A DNA stretch of 64,000 bases, taken from positions 4,340,001 through 4,404,000 of the forward strand of contig JAUZTG010000029.1 of the NCBI GenBank assembly GCA_030734395.1, in the 5' to 3' direction. The notes under the pieces were generated by a model, which was not told the origin of the DNA, searched no databases, and saw only the letters and a program-made list of their open reading frames with translations. Numbering within the stretch: position 1 is the first letter of the stretch; the number at the start of each line of letters is the position of its first letter. Both the position numbers and the translations under genes were made by a program. Positions 1 to 11,688 of the stretch are shown here, in pieces. The DNA is from Sarocladium kiliense (Eukaryota; Ascomycota; Sordariomycetes; Hypocreales; Sarocladiaceae).

Positions 1-338
1 GAAGCCTCCACATAGCGTCACCTCCTCTAACCTCAAAAGTCCGCATCACGGCCGGCCTCCTTTGACTTTCGACCTTCGTCGTGCACTCAACTTCGATCAA
101 GCTTTTCCCACCAGTCCTCACTATGGGGCTGCACAAGGCCCTCATGTACCTGGCGATGTATCGGCGTGCGCTGGCCGGCCTAGGAGGCGAGCAACCATGC
201 CGGAGCTGATGTAGAGAGTGAGTCTTGAATGGCAAACAATGACGGGCTCTTGGCAGCTACTGGGGGGGAGGGGGGCTAACAGCGGTATTCCTAGGAAGGA
301 CGTAGCCCCTGGCGCGCGATGAACTGGATGCCCTTGAA
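1..338. other. Window edge, no gene seen
   Basis: This stretch has only short unsupported frames. It lies downstream of the minus-strand ankyrin gene and probably holds its 3' untranslated region. I see no terminator motif or RNA gene. Confidence 0.5.
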
Positions 339-1634
339 TCAGCAAAGGTTACTGATTGACATTCTCTCACGCCTGATCTCCTGCAGCAGGTTCTGGAACC
401 TAGTCTCAACAGCCTCAACATCTTCGTCAGAGATATTGTATATCACTCTCAAACCCTTCAAGTTAATGCCTGGATCAGCGTTGTGCTGCAGGAACCACCT
501 TGCGAGAACCCAGTCTCCACAACCCACAGCGTGTTTAAGCGGAGTGGTGCTGAAGAATGGCGGCATATCTATTATGCATCCCCATGTGAAATAGCGATAA
601 CTAGATAGAATAGTGAGCTTTCATGCAGTGGTTTAAAGAAGGAAGCCACACGTTTGGAAGTCTTGAACTTACACATCTTTGATCCCATTGAGATCTGCAC
701 CAAGATCGAGCAAGTGCTGAGCCATCTGAAGTCGATTATGATCGCTTGAGAAAGGATAAGGCGTCTCAGCTGTGGCAAGGCCGACCACCTGTTGAACTCG
801 GGATGGCGGTAAGCCCTCAGGCCTTCTCGCTATAGGCGCATGCCGACGAACAAGGCTGTGAAAGCCTCTCGCATCATTAAGAATCCCGCCATGCGAGAGG
901 ATGAGGTCCACAGTTGTTGGAGCTCCCCACTTGATAGTGATCTCAAGTATGCGACCATCGCCTTTCTCAATCGGTATTACTTCATCCGGAAGGCCACGCC
1001 CTACAGCCTTATCCCTTCGTCGTGAGATGTTTGGGTCAGCACCGTTGCTGAGGAGGAGCCCTAGAATGGTATGGTCCTTTACACAGCGAGGGTAATGGAG
1101 CGCAACAATCTGAGTCTTGCTTTCCACTCGTAATGGTTGGATCACGAGGTTGGGATCCCAACCGCTGGCCAGAAAGACCCGGAGTAGGTCGGGTAGCTCT
1201 TCCAGGTTGCTGGTAAAGATACTCTGGCCTTGTGCAGAAGAAGATCCATCAGCTTTTTGTAGGGACTCTCTATGGAAGCAACGGTAGTGCGATTTAACGC
1301 CAACCTCTTGTAAGAGGAAGCGCACTACCTTGATGCGAATGTTTTGCGACGCCTCCTCGAGGCCGAACTGAAGCTCCGGAGCGTGGGAAACCCGGGACAA
1401 GTGCTCTACACATTGTCGAACTTGATCAATATCTCCTGTCGCACAAGACGCGTAGAAATCGCGTATAAGAGAATTGGTATTGGCATGAATGCTATGCTCT
1501 GATGACAGGTAGCTCGGCGCTGGAAGTTCGGTTGGGGGCGGGGGAGGGCGTGCTGGTGATGTTCGACCGAGATTGGCCTCACTTCCCCCCGTACTGATAC
1601 ATAGGGTGATGATAGAACTGATAGAAATGGACAA
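339..1634 (-). CDS. Ankyrin-repeat protein, two exons
   Basis: The model has exon 1 at 1634-673 and exon 2 at 549-339, joined over a 123-nt intron (GTAAGT donor, TTCTTCAG acceptor), giving about 390 residues. The join restores a continuous ankyrin repeat across the junction (LDLGADLNGIKDV followed by TTPLKHAVGCGD). Other ankyrin-like units carry LLSNGADPN and WFLQHNADPG. The first 50 residues are Ser/Pro-rich with no clear domain, and the start is simply the first ATG of the open frame. No enzymatic or NACHT domain is fused, so this looks like a stand-alone protein-interaction module. The partner and cellular role are unknown. Such orphan ankyrin proteins are common in accessory parts of fungal genomes. 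Confidence 0.7.
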
Positions 1635-2735
1635 GGGGAAGGCTGAGATTGCACTCGAGTTGGATAAGTGGAATGGGTTGAGATTGAAATGACAGATGTG
1701 CTCTTCGTTGTGGGCGCAACGATAGCTACCTTAACCGCCAGGCAGCAGGGGGGCACGCGCGAATGCATAATGTCGTCAGTCACATTGGCAGCGGCGCAGG
1801 TACAACATCTGAGGGCAGTGTCAAATGGTCAGGGTTGGCCGAGCCTCAACCTTGAGCCTGTCCTGTACGGATCAATCACTGATCTTCAGGGCATCGCCGC
1901 CTCGCCGAGCGGCACGGCGTGCACTTATAGGTGGCAAGGTAGAAACCCTTCCGCCGGTCAAGGAACATAGTTATGGAATGACTGGGTTGCTGTATCTGAG
2001 TAACTTGGTCAACCCACTGCCATTCAAGAAACTTATCGTGAAGTCTTGTAAAATGGTACTCCTCCCTGCCAGAATGTACTACCCCTCGACTGAGAGGATT
2101 TCCGAGGCGGACAGCAATTTGCTGCCAGGTATTTCTACACCGAAAGTCCAAAGAAACCCACCGAAGCTCATTTCTAAATTTGAGTATTTTTCCTGATGCA
2201 ATTTGAAGCGTCTGCAACACTCCCCTGCGAGGTACAAAGAGTTCTCGACATATCACAGGGTAGGCATACCGTACCTACTAGCAAACAGGCATTATCATCC
2301 AGGGTATGAAGTCTCGAGAAGAAGTATGGTTTTGAGAGGGAACACACTTCTTACGGCACTCATTATCAAGCCAAGTGAAGATCAAATCACTCCGAATGCC
2401 AACGGCAAGCAGGGTCGTCGACCCTGGGTCATACCAGCCAAGCCTTGCAGTAGCAAAAAGGCTGGAGACGATGGACTATCTGTGATACACTTCGACAACT
2501 ACGGTCTACAACGCCCCCCAGAAGGCTCTGCCTTGCATTTGACTCTTATCGCATTTTCGCAACTACGAGGCTGTGTTGATGATGTCCATGTGACTTGCGA
2601 CATAGTGAATGACACGCACAAGACTCATGATCTGCCGCAACTTCTACAGTCAATCGAATTGTCCAAAACGATGGTCGGACGATAGTCAAGCTAAAGGCCG
2701 AATTGTGCAGCAAAAGCTCGAAGATGAAAATGCAT
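1635..2735. other. Intergenic, no supported gene
   Basis: Several 60-160 codon frames occur on both strands, but none has a recognisable domain or convincing splice pattern. The region upstream of 1634 should contain the promoter of the ankyrin gene. Confidence 0.45.
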
Positions 2736-3035
2736 CTACTTCAGCTCTCCTGTGCCGTAGGTAGCGCTGACCAAAGCGGCGATTGAGGCAGTGAGTGAGT
2801 CAATACATCGATCTTCCACTTCGGGGCCCAATCGCTGCCTGGCCAAGGCAAAAAGGTATGATAGACGATTCGAAAGGCAGACCATATAATCGTCTGGCTT
2901 GAGGCAGCCTATGTCGTTGCGATGATCATGGCCATCTCGTATCGAGTCCGACGTCGGCTGGTGGAGTGAATCATTTACTATTTCCTCACTAAATCGCCAC
3001 TGGAGTGACGGTGGTGTTCCCTCTTGTCTCCTCAA
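2736..3035 (-). CDS. Small hypothetical protein (tentative)
   Basis: This is an uninterrupted 99-codon frame, divergent from the Nudix gene with about 126 bp between the two starts. The C-terminal half reads like real protein, with an amphipathic, probably helical stretch (SYLFALARQRLGPEVEDR) followed by an Ala/Ser-rich segment. The N-terminal half is less convincing. No family is recognised. It may be a small gene, the last exon of a larger gene, or a relic. Transcript data would be needed to accept it. Confidence 0.25.
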   Translation of the reverse strand: MRRQEGTPPSLQWRFSEEIVNDSLHQPTSDSIRDGHDHRNDIGCLKPDDYMVCLSNRLSYLFALARQRLGPEVEDRCIDSLTASIAALVSATYGTGELK

Positions 3036-3161
3036 TCATCCACCCACGAGAGTCAACCGCCAGGGAAAGAAAAAAGTATCGTCGCGCCAAAAGCCTTCAC
3101 AAAATCTCCGCAAGACTTACCATCACCTATCAGCTAGCTCGGAAACACCAGCCGCACCGTC

Positions 3162-3803
3162 ATGTCCCAGTCTGGTGGCGTTGGACCCTGCGTTGGCGTT
3201 GGCGTTCTCATCGTGAGCCCGGATAACCGCCTCCTCTTTGGGAAGCGCAAGTCCAGCCACGGCGCAGGTCAGTTCGAGACAGATCCATCTCGCTTTGTGT
3301 GGCGTACATCATGAACTTTTCCTAACGTCAGTGCCCGGCAGGCAAGTATCAGCTGCCCGGTGGCCATTTGGAGTACGGAGAGGATCCGCTTGTCTGCGCC
3401 GAGCGTGAGGCCGAGGAGGAAACAGGGCTGAAGATCAAGGCTCACAAGATCGTCGGAATCACCAACGATGTGTTCGAAGCTGAAAGGAAGCACTACGTTA
3501 CCTTGTTCGCCTGGTGCGAACAAGTCGACCCAACAGCCGAAGCCCGGGTGAGTCCTCCCTCCCGTCCTCTCCCTGCCAACCGGGACCCGTAGCCCAAGAC
3601 TCGAGGGGCAAATTGAGTTGAACAATCAGCTGATCTCGTTCGCATGCAAGACAATGGAGCCGGACAAATGCGAGAGCTGGTCGTGGGCCACGTTTGAGGA
3701 GCTGAGGAGCCTCAAGGGCGACTCGGGCGCTGGCGAGGTCCTGTTCCTACCGTTGGACCACTTATTGTCTCAGACCAAGGACTTGGAGGCGCTGAGACCT
3801 TAG
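3162..3803 (+). CDS. Nudix hydrolase (NUDT15/MutT-like), three exons
   Basis: Exons 3162-3267, 3342-3547 and 3651-3803 encode 154 residues. The Nudix box Gx5Ex7REUxEExGU is complete: the stretch from GHLEYGE to REAEEETGL supplies the metal-binding glutamates. Upstream is the family's first strand pattern (GVGVLIVSPDNRLLFGKR). Downstream is MEPDKCESWSW, typical of the NUDT15-like subgroup, which hydrolyses modified or canonical nucleoside triphosphates to monophosphates. The length matches that family (about 160 residues). The third-exon acceptor could also be at 3629, which would add seven residues, but the acceptor at 3650 gives the better family fit. No targeting signal is visible, so a cytosolic housecleaning role is likely; the substrate cannot be set from sequence. 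Confidence 0.85.
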
Positions 3804-5062
3804 AATTGCGATGACACTCGCGAATCGCCCTAGGCGAACCTTCCACCCATGCGACAAGGGTTCTTTGACTGGCATGCAACGCATCGATCCGGGGATGGCC
3901 AGATCACCGTAACTGTCAAGCAGCCACAAGCGCCGAATTTCAACGACACAACTCATGCAATATCTCTTCAATTCACTGGTTCCTTTTTTGACGTCTTGTT
4001 CAATCTTGTGCTTGCAGGCCACCTCCCAGTCCGCGACTGTCTAATAACTTCCCCACTGCCAACTACCGCCAGGTCTCACCACGACACCGTCCACAGCCCT
4101 GGAGTTCAACCCGATGGCTGCAGGGCGATCATTTTCTGGCAGGGCCTGTCCCTGATTTCGGCTGTATGTCTTGAGACTACTCCGTACTGGTCGGTGCTTG
4201 GAGCCAAAGGTAGTTTACTTTTGGTGCGCGGCTCCTCTCTCCCCGGGCGCCACATGAGGCTAACCCGCATCCCTTGCATATAGCGGGACTGAGCCGCAAC
4301 AACACACCAAGCAGACAGGACATTAGGGAGACTTTGATACGGGAACATCTTCGGGAACAGATCGACCCAATCAATTGAGACGTACAATGCTCCTCAGTGA
4401 GGGTTCATGACCGCCAAAGCCCGTGTACCCGTCTCTTCAGCACAAGACACGGCAGAGAGCACACTGGCAAACATCGCCCTTCCGCCCCTCCCGAGCCTAT
4501 TTGACAACATCTCACAGAGTTTGAAGTTGCTGATCAAGGAGTAGACCAAATCATAATGTCTTGGAGAATACACCTAGACTGACCCTTCGCCCTGTGCCCC
4601 GCCACCCGATGGGCCTCCCGGCGAGGAGCCGAGGGATGGCCCTTGGCAAGGTTGCTTCTGCCGGCCTCCACCAACTTGCAGCTCCCCAATTTCTCTCCCT
4701 CATTGTGTAAGCTCGTCTTACAGGAGACATGTCAACACGGGCTTCGATGGGCCCTCGTACAGCCCTCGGAAACTAGAGTTGCCGTCCCTCGAGAGCCAAT
4801 CTCCAAGTTTCAGGATGATGTCCACTACGCCCCTGAGCTTCTTGTCCAGGACGAGGTCTAAGGCGATCGGTCGGCCTATATAACCGGCATCAAGATCTCC
4901 CAATGTCCAGTCTCTCTCCTCATCACCAAGCTTCACTCAGCAACAAACAGCCTGGGCTCTTGTCTTCAGTCACTCATTCAGCGCACACCGACCACACTTC
5001 TCTCGTTAACAACTTATATAAACACCTAATTCCCCCCCGCGAATCCGCGACCCACCGCTGCA
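3804..5062. other. Intergenic and promoter region of the repeat-protein gene
   Basis: No gene is supported here. The distal part ends the Nudix transcript. The proximal part, from about 4870, has a TATA box followed by a pyrimidine-rich leader with stretches such as CTCTCTCCTCATCACC, a pattern common at strongly expressed fungal genes. Confidence 0.5.
4877..4883 (+). promoter_or_regulatory. TATA box of the repeat-protein gene
   Basis: TATATAA lies 180 bp upstream of the ATG at 5063 and is followed by a CT-rich, CAAC-containing leader. A second AT-rich element (TTATATAAA) occurs near 5013, nearer the ATG, and more likely lies within the leader. The assignment rests on position and consensus only. 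Confidence 0.5.
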
Positions 5063-6645
5063 ATGGCTGATATTATCGCTCAACTGGAGGTCCTCTCCCG
5101 TGACTCGGGCTGCCTGCTCGATCTCTCTGCTCTCATCGACCTGGGCTCTTGCAAGAAGATCGACATCAAGACCGATCGTCCTCACAAGATCGAGCAGAAG
5201 GATGACTACGTCTGCGTCACTCCCACCGGCGTCAGTATCCCATCTCCAAGATCCACTGCAAGCCACTAACATGAGAACAGCCCAAGCCCAAGCCCAAGCC
5301 GGTCCCTAGCAAGCACTACACCAAGCGCTGCGACAAGCCCGGTGGCTGCTACGAGGTCACCGAGGCTGTCTGCAAGAAGCCCACTGTCGTTCTCGACCTC
5401 GAGCTCCTTGTCCTTCTCGGCCTCCTCACTGAGGAGCAGCTCGAGGAGTACATGAAGACCACTGGCGCCATTGGCGAAGACGACAACGTCAACGTCGAGG
5501 ATGATGATGTCACTGTTGACCCCCTCCTCTCCGTCCAGCTCGGTGATAATGGCGATATCCTGAACCTTGACCTTCTCGGCGAGGACGGCCTCCTCAACCT
5601 CGACCTCCTCAACCAGGCCGGCAAGCGTAGCTACGGCGGCTACGGCCCTGGCTCTGGTTCCGGTTCCACTCCTGGCTCCGGTTCCACCCCTGGCTCTGGC
5701 AGCGGCTCTGGCTCCGGCTCCGGCTCCGGCTCCGGTAACAACGGCGGTGACCGTCCCCTCATCGATGTCGATGCTCTGGGTGATGCCAAGGATAACAACG
5801 CTCTCATCGACGTTGACCTCCTCACCAACCTCCAGGACAAGCGCAGCTTCTCCGACCAGCTCCTCAACCTCCAGGTTGGTGGCAAGAACAAGGGTGGCAA
5901 GCCTGCCATCATTGACATCAAGGCTCTCGTCAACAACAAGCGTGCCGACCGCCCTCTCCTCGATGTTGATGCTCTGGGTGATGCTAAGGACAACAACGCC
6001 CTGATTGATGTCGATCTCCTGACCAACCTTCTCGGCGGTGACAAGGATTCTTCCTCTGGTGGCAAGGGCCCTACTCTCGGTAGCGACGGCAGCCCTACTC
6101 TTGGTGGCACTCCCGGCTCTGGTTCTTCTGGCAGCAAGGGCGGTGACCGTCCCCTCATTGACGTCGACGCTCTGGGTGATGCTAAGGACAACAACGCTCT
6201 CATCGATGTCGATCTCCTCACCAACCTCCTCGGCGGTGACAAGAACACTGGCGGCAAGCCCGGCTCTGGCAAGCCCACCACCCCCGGCAAGAAGCCCTGC
6301 GGAACTTGCAGCAAGGGTCTCCAGAAGCGCGACAGCTACCTCACTCACTACCAGCCCATCTGCGGCAAGGGCTTCAAGAAGGAGCACCGCAACGCTGCCG
6401 AGAAGTGCCACGCCACTGATGTCAACCACTGCCTGTCTCTCTGCCAGAGCAAGGCTGCCCTCGCCACCATCGACGCCAAGGTCAAGGTCGGTGATGTTGC
6501 CAACATCCTCGTCTGCGCCGCCATCGAGTTCAACTCCAACGAGGCCGGCGACAACTGCCACTGGATGGTCGCGCCCGAGACCGAGCCTTGCCACGACGAC
6601 CAGCTCGAGCCCGTCAAGGACTGCACTGCTTTCGTCCGCAACTAA
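5063..6645 (+). CDS. Repeat-rich protein with Ser-Gly linker and Cys-rich C-terminus, function unknown
   Basis: Exons 5063-5230 and 5281-6645 (50-nt intron, CTAAC branch site) encode 510 residues. In order: a Leu/Asp-rich N-terminus, a (Lys-Pro)3 run, an acidic Leu/Asp region, a Ser-Gly run near 178-212, and three copies of a 28-residue unit starting DRPLIDVDALGDAKDNN or close to it at about 213, 279 and 345. The C-terminal segment (about 396-510) has ten cysteines and vaguely recalls a PAN/apple fold. Four Lys-Arg pairs resemble kexin sites, yet no signal peptide precedes them, and an in-frame stop at 5027-5029 blocks upstream extension. Codon use is strongly biased to C-ending codons, suggesting high expression. 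No family is recognised; a structural, surface or septal role is speculative. Confidence 0.85.
5749..6228 (+). repeat. Three 84-bp coding repeats at a 198-bp period
   Basis: Units start at 5749, 5947 and 6145, so both spacings are exactly 198 bp (66 codons). The 28-residue units are identical except for one Ile/Leu change, while their DNA differs mainly at third positions. The 38-residue linkers between units are different in sequence but equal in length. Confidence 0.85.
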
Positions 6646-7148
6646 GTTTCTTCTCTCTTTACGAGGCAAGACATTGAGCATCTCATGACTTGGCATGACA
6701 AAAAGCCCTTCACACCCGGGCGAAAGGGGATGATACAGTGGAAATGATTTGGGGATGGGGAACTTGTTCTTCCAGGAACAGCGGATTGGGGGGAAACTGA
6801 TGGGATTGTACTTCTTCTTCTTTTAACTTTCTTGACACAAACTTCTAGGCATTCACCCGCTTTACGGGTTTAATATTGAACACTGTATCCTGGATACCTC
6901 TCATCAATGATTGAGTGACTTGTATCAATCTATGGCGATGTGACTTGTGACGATTAGTGTATAGCATGAACAGCACGGACATGATTGAGCCACTTTGTCA
7001 TGCGTCTTTCTCTTTCTTAGTACTTCAACTGGTGTATACACTGGCGCCAATTGTTTTGACGGTTTTGACGTGAGGGTAGTAGGTCATGCTTGACTGCCCC
7101 CCCGGACTTCCATCGTTGAACCCCCAGCCAGCTTACGGCTGCTGCCTT
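6646..7148. other. Convergent 3' region
   Basis: This 503-bp stretch lies between the repeat-protein gene and the MFS transporter, whose stop codons face each other. It is relatively AT-rich after 6790. No gene is seen. Confidence 0.5.
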
Positions 7149-9172
7149 TCAGATCTTGTGTGCTCGAAGGAAGCAAGCCGCTGTAATAGCTACCACTGAG
7201 AATGTTAGGGACACAATGTGACCGACAGACAGCCCTTGTACGTATGCCTCCACCACGACTAATGAGACGGCTGGCTCAGCCTTGTCGATGTAGTTGATGT
7301 CCGAGGCAGCCATATTAACGACCTGCTCACATTAGCAAGGCAATGATGCTGGTTGAGCTCTCCTAACATACCTTCTCGATAATGCTTTCCGCCATTCCAC
7401 TGTTTCTGAGCGTGACGGCCAGATTCCGGGCCATGATCTGCATCGTCGCAGCGCTGACAGCAGTCATGCCGATAATCGCCCCGACCGTGCCAGTCAGCCA
7501 GATACCACTCAAAGCAGCCGCCTTGTGTGCCGGATCTGTGGCCGCCTGGACCGCGACAAACACGCCTGTCTGCACAGCACCAGTACCGAGACCTCCAGGA
7601 AGGATGTAGAGTGCCTCCCAGAGGTTTGTGTGACCATGCCAGCGGAGAAGTAGCAGCAGGTAAGATGATGCGGAGGTGATGGTAGCAACCGTAAGAACAA
7701 TTTTGTAGCTTCCAGTGCTGGCATGGTATTAGCCATTCAGATATCCAGGCTGTCGAGGGAGTGACCTGTACTTACCGCTTGATAACTACTCCAGCTAAGA
7801 TAGCACCGATTGCATTACCTACCACAGCTGGGACTAAATAAGCTCCAGCGACGGTATTGCTGGCCCTCTTGGTGACCTGGAAGTATAGCGGGACTGAGAA
7901 CATGAGACCAAGCTGGGCGGCAACCTGCGAACCAGTCACAATGTAGCCAAGAACGACATTGGGAATTCGGAGCAGTTCGAGCGGGAAGATGGGTTCCTTA
8001 GCCCACCATCCTTCGACCCGGATGAAGAGCCCACTGAAGACCAGAGACCCAATGAATAAACCTGGGATGAGCGGGTGTGACCAGGGAACTTCTGATCCGC
8101 CGATCTCAAAGGGAAGCAGAAATGTGACTACTGCGAGCGCCAGGAGGATTGCACCAGGGAAGTCGATCCGAGAGAGTGATGTGCTCCCCTTGACTCCAGC
8201 ATCTTCGTCAACTCTCTTCTTGTTACTCGGTAGATAAACCAATGTGAGTGCAATTGCGAAGAGGAAAACCGGGACTTGGCTCAGGAACGACCATCGCCAT
8301 CCGATGGTATCAGCTAACCAGCCTCCAAGAGGGCCGCCCAGGCTACGGCCGCTCGTGGCAGCAAGGTTAAGATACGATTGCCAAGCGGCAGCCTCACGCA
8401 GAGGCACTAGGTCTGTGATGATCAGCATGGCTAGGACGGTCAGACCTGAGCCACCGGCGCCTGAGATGACACGTCCGAGGATGACTTGACCCATGGATGT
8501 GCCCACTCCGACGACTGCGCTGCATGGTGTCAAAAGCTGCAATGGACACTCGGTATCAGAGATTGAAAGGTAGCCTTACCAGCCAGCAGCGAAAAGTGCA
8601 TATGCAGCAATGATCAGAGCCCTTCTACCATAAATATCGCTGAGCTTGCCACACTGCCATTGCGATCAGTACTGTTGCATGCTCAAGACGATGGAGCAAC
8701 ATACCACAGCCTGCGTAGCGGCCCCAGCGAGGTTGAAGGAGACGAACAGCCAATTTGAGGCTGACAAGGCATTGAACTCGCTCGAGATGGTTGGGTGCGT
8801 GGCTAGCACGAGACTGCCGTCGACATTGGCAGTGAAGGCGCCGATGATGAGAACTAGGACGACCTTCAACACCGTTGCCGAAGCGCTTGGTGGATCTATA
8901 GCTGCATCACTGCTTGGCTCTGGAGCCGAAAGAGCTGCGGCGGCATCAGTACTCAGCTCTGTTGGTGGTACGAAATACCAAGGGATGAAGTTGTCTTCCG
9001 AATCATCAGACGACCATGAGGAGAGGGAGCTCTCACTGGATGAGTCGGTTGAAGCATAGGTTGCCTCGTGAGCGCTTGGGGTCAGAAGAGGAGTTGTAGC
9101 CGTCGCAGCATGAGTCGCGTCATGAGCTATCAACCCAGCTTCCGGGTCGCGCTCATATGCGAGATCCGGCAT
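7149..9172 (-). CDS. MFS transporter, Fnx1/Vba-like (DHA2/DHA14 group), five exons
   Basis: Exons 9172-8705, 8653-8580, 8519-7776, 7717-7372 and 7322-7149 are joined by 51-60 nt introns and keep frame, giving 601 residues. A long acidic, Ser-rich cytoplasmic N-terminus (about 100 residues with EESSLSSWSS-like composition) precedes the first membrane span. The first loop signature follows span 1 (LVLATHPTISSEFNA), and GKLSDIYGRR is the MFS motif A, split by intron 1. Motif C-like glycines occur in the third exon (GRSLGGPLGGWLAD). Fourteen spans are likely. The closest fit is the Fnx1/Vba family of vacuolar basic amino acid and multidrug exporters using the proton gradient. Substrate and membrane cannot be fixed from sequence. 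It lies tail to tail with the repeat-protein gene. Confidence 0.88.
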
Positions 9173-9766
9173 GATTGTTCTCTGAGATCGTGGAAGACGC
9201 TCTATGTGTGGTACTCGCGAAGGTGAAGGACTGTAAACGGTACAACAGACTGAGGAGAAGATCGGTAATCCAACCACAGGAAACAACGGGTACAGAAAAA
9301 GACGAAACGGCCAGCCCCGAAGGGCCGTGCGATTTCTGGGTCCCGGACTATCGCTAATGGACCATCGCTTGCCGGGAATTGTGCAATGAGGCCCCCGGCT
9401 GAACCCTGAGATAATCTGGATCCGCCGGGATGCGATGGTGCAATAGCACGTCACCTGCAGAGCTGCGACTTCGGACGCAAGTCGATACTTGACCGTTATC
9501 TCCACATTGCGTCTTATACGCTATGAGCAAGTGGCCTTTTTTCTTCGTAGACTGTCTTTTCTTGCGTCTGAACCACGTCGTTGGAGAGCATTGCTGAGTG
9601 GTTGATGGTGTTCTGGTCAATTGCAAAGCTCCAGCACTTCAAGTACTAGCGAATTAGACCGGGTCTACGAGACAAACTGCGAGCAGAGAAAGGCAATTGG
9701 AACAGAACACCAATTGCAACTATCATGAAGTCTCATTTGCTATGACTACCGTGTTAAAGGACAGAA
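9173..9766. other. MFS transporter promoter region
   Basis: This 594-bp stretch lies between the start of the transporter gene and the stop of the sulfatase gene, both on the minus strand. No gene is seen. Confidence 0.5.
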
Positions 9767-11688
9767 TCACACCCATTGGCTCCAATCAGGCCGCCAGTAA
9801 GCAAGCCCGTCCTTCTCGAATTGAGCGCCCTCAGCCTCCAGAATATGCCCACCTGCGCACCAGCCATATGACACCCGAGGTTGTCGCTTGACATAGAAGT
9901 CATCGAATTCCTGATCTAAAGCGTCTCCAAGGCTATGAACGTCACCTTGGGGATGAAGAGACTTCCAGGGTTGAGAACACACGATGCCCTTGCAGGTCTT
10001 CCCCACTAGGAGTAGCGAATCGAGGCGGGCTACTACAGACTCCAGCGGATAGCCTAGAAGGGTCTTTGGATGCGTGACGCTGTCGTCTAGAAGATTTCGC
10101 AATTGACCAGGGTCTGTTTGCAAGTCGTAGAGCTCGTGTTCTCCATGACACCATACCGAGTAGTACAGGTTGTAGTCAGCGCCGATGATGCGAATCGACT
10201 TGTAGGTGTTGTTGCCGAGGAAGAAGGTCTCGCCCTCTTTGTCGTGATAGGGAAACTTTCCCTCGGATGCGGCCATGCCCCAAAATTCGACGGTGACATG
10301 CTCATGTCGTGTTGTCTTTGCTTTCTCCTGCTCTTTGGCCGTGAGAGGAATGACTACACCGTCGAAGTCCGCTCGTTGAGGGCCGCCAATGATAGAGAGG
10401 AAGGTTGGGGCTAGATCGGCGTGAGTAGTGATGACATCCGAAGTCGAGCGTTCCGGTACGCCCGGACCGCGGATAAGAAGAGGAATATTGATGTCCTCTT
10501 CAAATCCGCACTCTTTGCCGGGCTGCAATCGGTGTTGGCCGATGTGGAAACCGTTGTCAGTGGTATAGACTACGTAGGTATTGTCCAGAACACCAGCGTC
10601 TTCAAGCTTCTGGAAAACATTGTCGATCAGCTCATCCACAGCCTGAAGAGCACGAAGGCGATTCCGATAAAAGCCATCATTAGCATCAACGTTCTGCTGG
10701 GTGAGCTTGGGCTGGTGTCGGATCCAGCTCGGCACGACCTGCGCATCGGGATTGAAGTTGTCGGTACGTGGCACAACGACGTCTTCAAACAGATGCGCGT
10801 GTCGCTCGGCCGGAATAGGATCAGACATCCGTAGCGTCCAGTTTCGGGGGGAGTCAGTGAAGTTGATGTTGGCGAGACTGGCGTCGACGTTGCTGTGAGG
10901 GGCGTTGGGAGCGACCACCAAGAAGAACGGATCATCCTCCGCAAGCGCTTGGTCTAGGAAACCATAAGCCTTTTCGGCAAGAACATCGGTTACGTACTCG
11001 CCTTCATGGCTGACGGGAGGCTCCTGGTTTCGCTGGAATGTCGAGTTCAGGTACATGTAGGTGTAAGGGTCAAGGAGGAAGTCCTGAGGGTGGTGCGTCA
11101 GCACAAGTAGGCAAACACTTGATGAAGAGTTATGCTTACCGATCCATTCCAACCCTTGACATAAGGGCTATCGTGGTTCTCTACCGTATGCGCATTGAAC
11201 AATTTGCCAGTATAGTATGTGTTGTAGCCTTCAGCCTGCACCCATATTGGCAAATAGTTATCGTTGTGTCCCTCTCTGACGAACTTGGGATAGCCACCTG
11301 GGCAGCATCAGCAAGGTACCACAACAAGGATTCCGATTTTCCTTCACCTACCGTACGGAGGGGTCAGGTCGGTGACATTGGTGTTATGAGGGGCCTTGCC
11401 CGTCAGAATAGACACTCGCGCGGGACAGCAGACGGCCGTAGTTGTGAAGTGGCGTTTGTAGAAGGTTCCTTGGTCAATCAGATGCCTTTGGACGTGCGGC
11501 ATGTAGTCGAGCGAGTTCAAGTGAAGGTCTTGATCATCGGTGAGAATGAAGACCACATTGCTGCGTCGTGCGACAGGTTTGTCGGTTCCTAAAATAGGGA
11601 ATTGGTCCTTAATGCTGAAATCGAAGCTTGCGCCGGAACTCAATCCCAATAGCTCAGTCAGAATAGCGACACTGGAGATGAACCTCAT
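9767..11688 (-). CDS. Secreted arylsulfatase, three exons
   Basis: Exons 11688-11352, 11297-11140 and 11083-9767 encode 603 residues. A hydrophobic leader (MRFISSVAILTELLGLSSGA) predicts secretion. Metal-binding aspartates appear in VVFILTDDQD (residues 46-54). The sulfatase signature AVCCPARVSILTG (85-97) puts the formylglycine cysteine at 87. The second metal site is in YTTDNGFHIGQHRLQPGKE. Several N-glycosylation sequons are present. The length and layout match fungal arylsulfatases of the Neurospora type, which release sulfate from aromatic or choline-type esters during sulfur limitation. The fGly cysteine needs a formylglycine-generating or anaerobic maturase-like enzyme, not in this window. 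The neighbouring MFS and GT2 genes share the strand but not an obvious pathway. Confidence 0.9.

Noticed and set aside
2203..2685. 160-codon plus-strand frame
   Set aside because: No domain, no splice signals and a composition unlike the neighbouring genes.
5266..6696. Uninterrupted 476-codon antisense frame over the repeat protein
   Set aside because: It is the mirror of a strongly C-biased coding sequence; its residues are a Val/Ala/Gly/Glu-rich shadow with no domain. The forward gene has a start, an intron and family-like cysteines.
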